Source: Flavobacteriaceae bacterium
GTDB taxonomy: Bacteria > Bacteroidota > Bacteroidia > Flavobacteriales > Flavobacteriaceae
DNA: 42,685 bases
Direction of reading: 5' to 3'
Assembly: GCA_013001965.1 (NCBI GenBank)
Contig: JABDLA010000097.1
Span: 1 to 42,685 of the forward strand
Shown: in pieces, positions 20,458 through 28,994 of the stretch
How positions within the stretch are numbered: the stretch's first letter is position 1
Layout: each line of letters begins with the position of its first letter
Made by a program: the position numbers and the translations under genes
Notes under the pieces: generated by a model
Told to the model about the DNA's origin: nothing
What the model saw: only the letters and a program-made list of their open reading frames with translations
Database searches by the model: none

Positions 20458-21666
20458 TTATACCTTTTCAATTATTGCTGCATAGCCTTGTCCCACTCCA
20501 ATACACATGGTCACTAAAGCATAGCGTTTGTTTGTTTTTTGTAATTCGAGCGCAGCCGAATAACAAATTCGTGTTCCGGTCACTCCTAATGGATGCCCAA
20601 TTGCGATTGAACCGCCATTCGGGTTTAGCCTGGGATCATCATCCTTCAAACCCATTGCTCTTGTACATGCAAGTACCTGGGCAGCAAAAGCTTCATTGAG
20701 TTCAATAACATCCATATCATCAAGAGTTAATCCGGCTTTATCCAAGGCTTTTTTTGAGGCTTCCACCGGTCCGATACCCATAATTCTAGGTTCAACACCA
20801 ACTACCGCCGAGCTCACAATTCGTGCGATTGGATGTAATCCATAGTTCTTAACCGCGTCTTCTGAGGCGATTATTGTAGCTGCAGCACCGTCATTCAAGC
20901 CTGATGAATTTCCGGCGGTGACACTGCCACCATTTGGCTTAAAAGCCGGCCTTAATTTGGCCAAAACTTCCAAACTTGTTTCTGGTTTGACAAATTCGTC
21001 CTTTGAAAACAGAATCGGGTCTTTTTTCCGCTGTGGGATTTCAACGGCAACAATTTCTTCTGCCAATCTACCATTGTCTTGTGCTTTAGCGGCCTTCATC
21101 TGACTCCAATAGGCGAATGCATCCTGGTCTTTCCGGGAAATATTATATTTTTCAACCAGGTTTTCCGCAGTATTTCCCATGGCATCGGTTCCATATAATT
21201 CTTGCGTTTTGGGGTTGATAAATCGCCAGCCAAAACTTGAATCATATAATTTGGAATCGTTTCCGAAGGCAGAAGATGGTTTAGCCAGCACGTATGGCCC
21301 GCGAGTCATATGTTCTACACCACCGGCGATAAACAAATCTCCATCGCCCGATTTTATAGCCCGGGACGCATGGATGATAGCTGATAAACCCGAACTGCAC
21401 AAACGATTAACGGTTTCGGCAGGTACTGAAAACGGAATTCCGGCTAACAAAGACGCCATTCTTGCTACATTACGATTGTCTTCTCCGGCTTGATTCGCAC
21501 AGCCTAAAATGACATCGTCAAAATCTTCCAAAGGAATATTGGAGTTTCGAGCAACAATTTCTTTGATCACCAATGCCGCCAGATCGTCAGCGCGAACCGC
21601 TGACAAGGTTCCTTTATATTTTCCAATTGGCGTCCGAATGCCGTCTATTATATATGCTTCTTTCAT
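20458..21666 (-). CDS. paaJ: Acetyl-CoA acyltransferase / 3-oxoadipyl-CoA thiolase (PaaJ/PcaF-like)
   Basis: ETVNRLCSSGLSAI active Cys, NEAFAAQVLACTRAMG, NPNGGSIAIGHPLGVTGTR, C-terminal GVGQGYAAIIE. Confidence 0.93.
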   Translation of the reverse strand: MKEAYIIDGIRTPIGKYKGTLSAVRADDLAALVIKEIVARNSNIPLEDFDDVILGCANQAGEDNRNVARMASLLAGIPFSVPAETVNRLCSSGLSAIIHASRAIKSGDGDLFIAGGVEHMTRGPYVLAKPSSAFGNDSKLYDSSFGWRFINPKTQELYGTDAMGNTAENLVEKYNISRKDQDAFAYWSQMKAAKAQDNGRLAEEIVAVEIPQRKKDPILFSKDEFVKPETSLEVLAKLRPAFKPNGGSVTAGNSSGLNDGAAATIIASEDAVKNYGLHPIARIVSSAVVGVEPRIMGIGPVEASKKALDKAGLTLDDMDVIELNEAFAAQVLACTRAMGLKDDDPRLNPNGGSIAIGHPLGVTGTRICYSAALELQKTNKRYALVTMCIGVGQGYAAIIEKV

Positions 21667-21667
21667 G

Positions 21668-22075
21668 CTAGTCTTCCCAGTCTTTATTCGTCCTGTAAAC
21701 CACGCCTTTAAAAAGTGCTACAAGCTCTTCTCCACGTCGAACTTCAATAATATTGAAGCCAGTTTTATTATTTACCTTTTCAATTACCGATTCTGAAACT
21801 AAATAGTCCCCTTCTTCCAGTGCTTCGATATGATTGATCGAAGTTTCAATAGACACGGCATATTTGCCATGGGTGTTGGCTGCAAAACCAAAGGCTGTAT
21901 CAGCCAACGAATAACTGATGCCGCCATGGGCCTTTCCCATACTGTTCAACATATCCTTGCGCACCGTCATCCCAATTTTACAACGTCCTATTTCGCATTC
22001 AAGGATTTCTATACCGAGTCCCTGACTAAAGGCGTCGAGACTCAACATTTTGTATGGAATATCTTCGCCTTTCAT
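21668..22075 (-). CDS. paaI: Hotdog-fold thioesterase PaaI
   Basis: MLNSMGKAHGGISYSLADTAFGFAANTHGK hotdog signature; operon context. Confidence 0.92.
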   Translation of the reverse strand: MKGEDIPYKMLSLDAFSQGLGIEILECEIGRCKIGMTVRKDMLNSMGKAHGGISYSLADTAFGFAANTHGKYAVSIETSINHIEALEEGDYLVSESVIEKVNNKTGFNIIEVRRGEELVALFKGVVYRTNKDWED

Positions 22076-23241
22076 GAATAGAATGTTGATTTGTTTTTGT
22101 TCATTGTTCTCAATAAAACACTACAACGATACCGATCTTCATGATAGGTATTATATAATTCATCCATTTTATGAACACACCATTCAATGCCCATTTCGTC
22201 GGCCCACTTGAGGAGCCCTTTTGGATAGTTAACCCCTTTGGTCATCGCATTATCAATATCCTCAGTGGAAGCAATATTTAAAAACAAGGCATCAGCAGCT
22301 TCATTGATCAGCATTACTAAAACGCGCTCAAAAATATCTTGCGCTAATTGTGTGTCATTTAACTCTGCATTGTTTTCATAAATGGGTTTATTGGAGGCAT
22401 CATAATTATAATAGCCTTTCCCCGTTTTTCGTCCTAAGTAGCCTGCTTCCGATAATCGTTTTTGAGTAAATGAAGGCTTATATCTCGGATCGTAATAAAA
22501 AGCTTCGAAAACGGTTTCAGTCACGATATAATTGATGTCATTGCCTATGAAATCCATCAATTCGAATGGCCCCATTCTGAAACCGCCAATAGATTTTAAA
22601 CTTTGATCGATAAACTCAAAATCGGCAATGCCTTCTTCATATATTCTGAGGGATTCACCGTAATATGGACGTGCTAGCCTGTTGACGATAAATCCCGGAG
22701 TGTCTTTAGCTATAGCCACGGTTTTTCCCCAATCTTCAATTATTGAAGCGGCTTTTGATAATACTGCTTCGGAAGTTTGTAACGCAGGAACTATTTCAAC
22801 AAGCTTCATCAAAGGAGCAGGATTAAAAAAATGGATGCCCAAACAGCGATCGGGTTTATCTAAGGCTGACGCAATTGAAGCTATGGACAATGAAGACGTA
22901 TTGGTTGCAATGATACAATCTTCAGAAACATGGGATTCGATGGTTTTAAACAAATGCTGCTTGATCTCAAGGTTTTCAACTATTGCTTCAATAACGAGAT
23001 CTGAACCTTTCAAAACTGCAACATTGTTGTCATAGGTAATATTCGATTGAATGCGTTCTTTTTCATCATTATCCAAACGCCCTTTTTCTATGAGGCGTGA
23101 TAAAATTCGTTCCAAGGACGATTTCGACTTGTTCAAGGCCTCCTGATTGTTGTCAACTAAAATAACCTGACAGCCTGAGGTAGCGGCCACCTGAGCAATT
23201 CCGCTTCCCATTGTTCCTGAACCTATGATTCCTACCTTCAT
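22072..23241 (-). CDS. paaH: 3-hydroxyacyl-CoA dehydrogenase (PaaH-like)
   Basis: KVGIIGSGTMGSGIAQVAATSG, LGIHFFNPAPLMKLVEIVP, DTPGFIVNRLARPY. Confidence 0.93.
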   Translation of the reverse strand: MKVGIIGSGTMGSGIAQVAATSGCQVILVDNNQEALNKSKSSLERILSRLIEKGRLDNDEKERIQSNITYDNNVAVLKGSDLVIEAIVENLEIKQHLFKTIESHVSEDCIIATNTSSLSIASIASALDKPDRCLGIHFFNPAPLMKLVEIVPALQTSEAVLSKAASIIEDWGKTVAIAKDTPGFIVNRLARPYYGESLRIYEEGIADFEFIDQSLKSIGGFRMGPFELMDFIGNDINYIVTETVFEAFYYDPRYKPSFTQKRLSEAGYLGRKTGKGYYNYDASNKPIYENNAELNDTQLAQDIFERVLVMLINEAADALFLNIASTEDIDNAMTKGVNYPKGLLKWADEMGIEWCVHKMDELYNTYHEDRYRCSVLLRTMNKNKSTFYS

Positions 23242-24026
23242 TAATTACCTTTAAAATTTGGTTGTCGTTTTTCTATAAAAGCTGCTACACCTTCAGCATA
23301 ATCCTGGCTGGAGGCAGCTTCAATTTGATATTCTGACTCCATATTTAATTGAGCCTCAAGATCGTTAATCATGGATTGGTTTAAAAGTTGCTTGATCATG
23401 CCCAGGGCTTTGGTTGGCATATTCGCCAGTTTCAATGCGGTTTTTCGAACCATATCATCAAATTTTTCAGCAGCTGCATATGTATAGATCATGCCCAGGC
23501 GCTCAGCTTCCATAGCCGATATTTTATCACCCAGCATCGCCAGAGCCGAAGCTTTTTGAAATCCTATAAGACGTGGTAAAAAGAATGTACCTGCACTATC
23601 AGGGATCAGGCCAATTTTACTAAAGGCCTGAATAAAACTTGCATTTTCATTGGCGATGACAATATCGCAGGCAAGAGCAATATTTGCACCTGCACCTGCG
23701 GCTACTCCGTTAACCGCAGCTACAATAGGTTTTTCAATGGATCGAATCCGTCTGATGATCGGATTGTAGTGCTCTTCCAGAATTTTTTTAAATCCCGGAT
23801 TCAATTCCGGTGAGGTAACTTCCTTCAGGTCCTGTCCGGCACAAAACGCTTTGCCGTTTCCGGTTATCACTATGGCTCTGACCGATTTATCAGAAGCGCA
23901 ATCGTCTAAAGTTTTCTGTAATCTTAATGCCATTTCGCGATTAAAACTGTTAAAAACTTCAGGCCTGTTCAGAGTAACAAATGCTACCTGCTTTTCAATC
24001 GTTATAAGAATAGAATTGTTGCTCAT
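23241..24026 (-). CDS. paaG: 2-(1,2-epoxy-1,2-dihydrophenyl)acetyl-CoA isomerase PaaG-like (enoyl-CoA hydratase family)
   Basis: GKAFCAGQDLKEV, AAVNGVAAGAGANIALACDIVIA, KIGLIPDSAGTFFLPRLIG; start MSNNSILI at 24026. Confidence 0.87.
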   Translation of the reverse strand: MSNNSILITIEKQVAFVTLNRPEVFNSFNREMALRLQKTLDDCASDKSVRAIVITGNGKAFCAGQDLKEVTSPELNPGFKKILEEHYNPIIRRIRSIEKPIVAAVNGVAAGAGANIALACDIVIANENASFIQAFSKIGLIPDSAGTFFLPRLIGFQKASALAMLGDKISAMEAERLGMIYTYAAAEKFDDMVRKTALKLANMPTKALGMIKQLLNQSMINDLEAQLNMESEYQIEAASSQDYAEGVAAFIEKRQPNFKGN

Positions 24027-24045
24027 ACTTTCTATAATATCATGC

Positions 24046-24546
24046 CTATTTAAGGCATTTAAAATAATCAAATGGTTCTTCACAGTCTTCGCATTTAAAT
24101 AATGCCTTGCATGCAGTAGAACCAAATTGACTAACTACTAATGTATTTGTCGACCCACAAAGGGTACATTTTACTATTTTTTTATTCCCAAGTAAAGCTT
24201 CCTTATCTGCATCAGGATCCAAGGGTGGTGCGATCCCATATTTCTCCAATTCCTGCCTGCCATTCTCTGTGATCCAATCGGTTGTCCATGCTGGTGAAAG
24301 CACCAATTCTATGCTTGCTTTATAGCCATTGTCGGATAAGGCCTTTTCAATATCTTCTGTAATAACATCCATTGCCGGACAGCCACTGTAGGTTGGTGTG
24401 ATCTTTATTATTGCAATATCATTTTCAATTGCTGCATATCTCACTACGCCCATATCTAAAACTGATAATACAGGTATTTCAGGGTCACTGACCTTCTGTA
24501 AAATGGGCCTTAGCCTAATGTCGATATGTTCTTTTTCAACTACCAT
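24046..24546 (-). CDS. paaD: Phenylacetyl-CoA epoxidase-associated protein PaaD (MIP18/DUF59 plus zinc ribbon)
   Basis: DPEIPVLSVLDMGVV, PTYSGCPAMDVI, CTLCGS...CKALFKCEDCEEPFDYFKC. Confidence 0.93.
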   Translation of the reverse strand: MVVEKEHIDIRLRPILQKVSDPEIPVLSVLDMGVVRYAAIENDIAIIKITPTYSGCPAMDVITEDIEKALSDNGYKASIELVLSPAWTTDWITENGRQELEKYGIAPPLDPDADKEALLGNKKIVKCTLCGSTNTLVVSQFGSTACKALFKCEDCEEPFDYFKCLK

Positions 24547-25292
24547 TTCATATTTGGATAGGCGCGTTGCATAAATTGCATGTCGCTTAAAATGTATCCC
24601 ATATGCTCAGAATGTATACCCTCTTTCCCACCTTTTTTAAACCATTTTGAGTCCGGAATTGTCAAAGTAGACTCTTCCAGAACATCAGTGATGTTCTGAT
24701 AATAGGACGCTTTCAATTGACTTAGGTCAACGGCAATGCCTTTTTCGATCAATAATTTTTCGGAAGCCGTTTGATAAAATAATTCTTCAGTGTAGGCCCA
24801 TAAATCGTTTATGGCCGCTTGCATTCTTTCCTTGCTTTCGGGGGTTCCGTCACCAAGTCGCCTCACCCAATCTGAAGAAAAACGATAATGATAACTTACT
24901 TCCTTAATCGATTTGCTCGCAATGGCTGCAAGAGTAACATCATGACTTTTTTGCAATTCTGATAATAGCATCAGGTGAAAAGCATCAAATAAAAACTGTC
25001 TACCCATGATAAAGGCAAAATCTGTGTTGGGTTGTTCTACCAACAATGCATTAACATACTCACGTTCATTCCTTAAAAATGCAATATCATCTTCGGTGGT
25101 TTTGTCATCAACCAATTTGGCTGCATATTGATAATAGCTGCGTACCTGCCCGAAAAGATCAAGTGAAATATTTGTCAGGGCAATATCGGTTTCTAAAGTT
25201 GGTCCATGACCACACAATTCACCAAGCCGCTGACCAAGGATCAGGCAATTATCTGCTATGCTCAATATGTAATTATATAGTTCTTTGTTCAT
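24540..25292 (-). CDS. paaC: Phenylacetyl-CoA 1,2-epoxidase subunit PaaC
   Basis: Ferritin-like PaaA/PaaC family: ADNCLILGQRLGELCGHGPTLETDIALTNISLDLFGQ. Confidence 0.94.
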   Translation of the reverse strand: MNKELYNYILSIADNCLILGQRLGELCGHGPTLETDIALTNISLDLFGQVRSYYQYAAKLVDDKTTEDDIAFLRNEREYVNALLVEQPNTDFAFIMGRQFLFDAFHLMLLSELQKSHDVTLAAIASKSIKEVSYHYRFSSDWVRRLGDGTPESKERMQAAINDLWAYTEELFYQTASEKLLIEKGIAVDLSQLKASYYQNITDVLEESTLTIPDSKWFKKGGKEGIHSEHMGYILSDMQFMQRAYPNMKW

Positions 25293-25576
25293 TACATATG
25301 TTTTACGTCATCAGGAAGATCATAAAATGTAGGATGTCTGTAAACCTTGTCCTGAGCGGGTTCAAATAGCTCACCGCTTTTCTCAGGATTAGAAGCCGTT
25401 ATATGCCTGGATTCTACAACCCAGATACTCACACCTTCGTTACGCCTGGTATAAACATCTCTGGCATTTTCCAGAGCCATTTCGGCATCTGCAGCATGAA
25501 GGCTGCCAAAATGCCGATGTTCCAATCCGTTCTTGCTTCTTACGAAGATCTCCCAAAGAGGCCAATCTTTTTTCAT
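25292..25576 (-). CDS. paaB: Phenylacetyl-CoA 1,2-epoxidase subunit PaaB
   Basis: WPLWEIFVRSKNGLEHRHFGSLHAADAEMALENARDVYTRRNEGVSIWVV. Confidence 0.96.
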   Translation of the reverse strand: MKKDWPLWEIFVRSKNGLEHRHFGSLHAADAEMALENARDVYTRRNEGVSIWVVESRHITASNPEKSGELFEPAQDKVYRHPTFYDLPDDVKHM

Positions 25577-25577
25577 T

Positions 25578-26534
25578 TTAAACCGCTTTATTTAATTTTT
25601 TTAATTTTTGTTTTTCAGCATATGCCATGGCTGCATCTCTTACCCATTCACCATTTTCCCAGGCGTCAACCCGTGCTTTCATACGTTCTTTATTACAAGG
25701 GCCATGACCCTTGACAACTTGCCAAAATTCGTCCCAGTCAATCGGTCCGAAATCATAATGGCCACGCTCTTTATTCCACTTCAGTTCAGGATCGGGTACA
25801 CTTATGCCGAGAATCTCAGCCTGAGGGACGGTTTGATCAATAAACTGCTGACGTAACTCATCATTTGTTTTTCGCTTTAATTTCCATTTCATGGATTGTT
25901 CGGTATGCGTTGATTCGGCATCCGTTGGTCCAAACATCATCAAAGATGGCCACCACCAACGATTTAGAGCATCCTGAGCCATTTCTTTTTGTTCAGCAGT
26001 GCCCTGGCAGAGTTTAAGCATGATCTCATAACCCTGACGCTGATGAAAGCTCTCTTCTTTACAAACACGTACCATTGCCCTGGCATAAGGCCCAAAAGAT
26101 GTATTGCATAAAGGCACCTGATTAATAATAGCCGCTCCATCAACCAGCCATCCTATGGCACCAATATCGGCCCAGCTTATCGTCGGGTAATTAAAAATAC
26201 TTGAGTATTTGGCCTTTCCACTATGGAGCTGATCATATAATTCATTTCTTGTAATCCCTAAGGTCTCACAGGCACTGTATAGATATAAACCATGGCCTGC
26301 TTCATCCTGTACTTTGGCAAGCAAAGCGACTTTCCGACGCAGACTAGGTGCACGAGTAATCCAATTGCCTTCGGGTAGCATACCAACAATCTCTGAATGC
26401 GCATGTTGTGAAATTTGCCTGATATGGGTTTGACGGTATTTCTCAGGCATCCAGTCTTTGGGCTCGATCTTCTCATCTCTGGCTATTCGAGCTTCAAATG
26501 TTTTTTCCAGATCCTTTATGTTTTCCTCACTCAT
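25578..26534 (-). CDS. paaA: Phenylacetyl-CoA 1,2-epoxidase catalytic subunit PaaA
   Basis: [65 protein letters not shown]. Confidence 0.97.
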   Translation of the reverse strand: MSEENIKDLEKTFEARIARDEKIEPKDWMPEKYRQTHIRQISQHAHSEIVGMLPEGNWITRAPSLRRKVALLAKVQDEAGHGLYLYSACETLGITRNELYDQLHSGKAKYSSIFNYPTISWADIGAIGWLVDGAAIINQVPLCNTSFGPYARAMVRVCKEESFHQRQGYEIMLKLCQGTAEQKEMAQDALNRWWWPSLMMFGPTDAESTHTEQSMKWKLKRKTNDELRQQFIDQTVPQAEILGISVPDPELKWNKERGHYDFGPIDWDEFWQVVKGHGPCNKERMKARVDAWENGEWVRDAAMAYAEKQKLKKLNKAV

Positions 26535-26546
26535 ACTCTTGAATTT

Positions 26547-27620
26547 TTATACGTCAAAATCGACGACTACGTTATTAGAAGTTGGGACAGCCTGACAACT
26601 TAGAATAAAGTTTTGACTGACCTCATATTCCTCCAATGCATAATTTATTTTCATTTCCACATCTCCTTCGATGAGCTTGCATTTACAGGTACTGCAAACA
26701 CCACCTTTACAAGCAAAGGGTAAATCTGCACCTGCGGCAAGGGCGCCATCCAGAATGGTGTCAAAATCATCATCCATAACAAAATGGAATTCCTTTCCAC
26801 CGTCAAGAATGGTAACCTCAGTACCATCCATTTTATGTTCTAATACTTCAGCTATATGAAGTTTTGATGCCTCATTATCTCCTGAAAAAAACAACTCATA
26901 ATGAATTTTAGTTTCAGGCATTCCAGCCGTCATTAGTTCATCCCGTATTAAAAAAATCATATCCTGAGGTCCGCAAATAAATGCGTGTGCGGTGTCCTCG
27001 ATATCGATAAAAGTTCTGGTTAAAATTTGAAGTTTTTCTTCATCAAAACGACCATTTAAAAACGCGATATCCCGCTGTTCTTTTGTTAAAAAATAAAACA
27101 CATGAAAACGTTCGAAAAACCTATTTTTCAATTGTTCGATTTCCTCCTTAAAGATAATTGATTTTGTGGTGCGATTCAAGTAGAATAGCTTAAAGGTGCT
27201 TTGCGGTTCCTGGGTTAAATGTGTTTTAATTATTGAAAGCAATGGGGTGATTCCGCTCCCGGCTGCAAAAGCGATATAGTTTTTTGGATTGGATGAATCG
27301 ACCTCAACATAAAAATGACCAGTAGGCTCCATGATCTCAATCTCATCTCCTATTTTTAATTCTGTATTGGCAAAGGTCGAAAACAGTCCGCCCGGAATTT
27401 GCTTGATAGCCACTTTCCATACATTTTCAAATGGGCTTGTGCATAACGAATAGGTACGCCTAATATCTTCACCCTCAATAATTTTTCGAAGGGTTAAGTG
27501 CTGTCCCTGGGTAAATTTAAAGGTGTCATGAAGTTGTTCGGGAATATCAAAGGTTACCACTACAGTATCCTTGGTTTCCTTATAAATATCTGAGATTTTA
27601 ACCTTATGAAAATCTGCCAT
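26547..27620 (-). CDS. paaE: Phenylacetyl-CoA 1,2-epoxidase reductase subunit PaaE
   Basis: FNR-like RRTYSLCTSPFE and GSGITPLLSIIK; plant-type 2Fe-2S CKGGVCSTCKCKLIEG. Confidence 0.95.
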   Translation of the reverse strand: MADFHKVKISDIYKETKDTVVVTFDIPEQLHDTFKFTQGQHLTLRKIIEGEDIRRTYSLCTSPFENVWKVAIKQIPGGLFSTFANTELKIGDEIEIMEPTGHFYVEVDSSNPKNYIAFAAGSGITPLLSIIKTHLTQEPQSTFKLFYLNRTTKSIIFKEEIEQLKNRFFERFHVFYFLTKEQRDIAFLNGRFDEEKLQILTRTFIDIEDTAHAFICGPQDMIFLIRDELMTAGMPETKIHYELFFSGDNEASKLHIAEVLEHKMDGTEVTILDGGKEFHFVMDDDFDTILDGALAAGADLPFACKGGVCSTCKCKLIEGDVEMKINYALEEYEVSQNFILSCQAVPTSNNVVVDFDV

Positions 27621-27638
27621 TCGCTGACTATAATTTTT

Positions 27639-27656
27639 AACTAACGCTTGTTAGTT
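27639..27656. promoter_or_regulatory. Palindromic putative TetR-family operator upstream of paaE
   Basis: Perfect 7-bp arms AACTAAC-GCTT-GTTAGTT between the TetR gene and paaE, matching the site at 15978-15995. Confidence 0.78.
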
Positions 27657-27663
27657 TCATTGA

Positions 27664-27671
27664 CAAATTTA
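27664..27671 (-). promoter_or_regulatory. Putative Bacteroidota -7 element of the paaE promoter
   Basis: Minus-strand TAAATTTG fits TAnnTTTG, directly upstream of the operator; no clear -33 box found. Confidence 0.4.
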
Positions 27672-27687
27672 CAAAATAATTTATTAA

Positions 27688-28257
27688 TTAATTGTTAATT
27701 CCATTGATTAGTACATCGCTGAGTTCATCCGCTAATTTTTTGGGGTTTAAATCCTCCTTTTTCGGTATCCAGATATATAAGGATCTTAAGGTTGAAAGCA
27801 TCGAAAAAAGCATCACATCGGTATTGGCATTTGTAATCTCATTATCGGCTATGCCTTTCTTGATGATATCCCTGAAATTATCTTCATAAGTATGTCTGAG
27901 TTCAAGATAATAATTGAGCTGCTCCTCCAAATGCATCCAATCGTTATTTAAGGAGGCCATTCCAAAGGTATTTCTACTTGTGATATCGACATGAAGGGCC
28001 ACTATGAGTTTCAATTTTTCAATAGCGCTTAGATCGGCAGATTGAATAGCCCGCATGCCTTCAGTAAACTCTTCGGCCAATGAAATAATGATGTCCTTTA
28101 AAATGTCCTGTTTAGAATTGATATGATTATACAGGCTGGCCGCTCTAATGCCCATGGACTTTGCCAAATCTCTCATGGTCACTGCACTATATCCCTTTTC
28201 TTTGAAGAGTTTCGCAGCTGTTTGAATGATCTGGTCTTTACGGGTTTCGGGCTTCAT
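27688..28257 (-). CDS. TetR/AcrR family transcriptional regulator (candidate paa/2-oxoacid regulator)
   Basis: AAKLFKEKGYSAVTMRDLAKSMGIRAASLYNHINSKQDIL TetR HTH; adjacent to the paa operon. Confidence 0.93.
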   Translation of the reverse strand: MKPETRKDQIIQTAAKLFKEKGYSAVTMRDLAKSMGIRAASLYNHINSKQDILKDIIISLAEEFTEGMRAIQSADLSAIEKLKLIVALHVDITSRNTFGMASLNNDWMHLEEQLNYYLELRHTYEDNFRDIIKKGIADNEITNANTDVMLFSMLSTLRSLYIWIPKKEDLNPKKLADELSDVLINGINN

Positions 28258-28872
28258 TTAATATTTAAGAATTTTTAGATCTTCAAGCTTAACATTCGAA
28301 TTTTCATTAAACTCCAGTGTCCAATCCATGGAGTTTGTGAGCATATAAAATTTTGAAAGTTCACTGAGCAATCGGTTTTTTGCATTGGATTTCAATTTAG
28401 AGCCTTCAATTTTATCAAGCATTGAACGCTTCACGGTTTCTTTTATGGCGTTATAATCTTCGGCTTGAAATGGGTTCAGGAAATCGGACTGAATATCATA
28501 GTATTCAAGATCAGGATTAACTGTGATTTCCTCCTCGGGAATGGAAATTATTCGAAGAATCTTGTTTTTCTCATCGAGTTCATAATCCAAAAGGCTCAGG
28601 TCATAAGCTATGGTTACATCGGCATTGACAACGACCAGCGCTTTTTTATCAGCGGTGTACAAATCACCCAGGATCTCTTTGGAATTCTCATAATTAAAAA
28701 CTTCAGAGAAATGCCCTTCGGTCACAATGAGTTTACCCACATTTACAAGTTGTTCCTGAATGAGTTGCGAATTTGCCTTAAGCACAATTTGCGCTTCTTT
28801 ACGATCGCCACAGTATTTAAAGGTGAACAGCACGATGAGCGTAATAATGACTCCGAATAGAATTTTTCGCAT
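28258..28872 (-). CDS. DUF4230-like membrane-anchored protein
   Basis: N-terminal hydrophobic anchor; LIVTEGHFSEVFNY...KKALVVVNADVTIAYDLSLL resembles DUF4230 proteins. Confidence 0.75.
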   Translation of the reverse strand: MRKILFGVIITLIVLFTFKYCGDRKEAQIVLKANSQLIQEQLVNVGKLIVTEGHFSEVFNYENSKEILGDLYTADKKALVVVNADVTIAYDLSLLDYELDEKNKILRIISIPEEEITVNPDLEYYDIQSDFLNPFQAEDYNAIKETVKRSMLDKIEGSKLKSNAKNRLLSELSKFYMLTNSMDWTLEFNENSNVKLEDLKILKY

Positions 28873-28994
28873 GCCCTAAATTAGTTAAAAAAATAAAGAA
28901 GTAATGGGGTTAAAATATTTTTTCGGAATAAAATAAAAGGAAAATGCTAATTTAAATTTTGTTAAATTAGAGGGGAACTATTCAGAATATTATC

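Noticed and set aside
22682-23035. 117-aa plus-strand ORF
   Set aside because: Antisense to the well-supported 3-hydroxyacyl-CoA dehydrogenase gene.
28465-28860. 131-aa plus-strand ORF
   Set aside because: Fully antisense to the DUF4230-like gene; no recognisable motif; frame shadow of real coding sequence.
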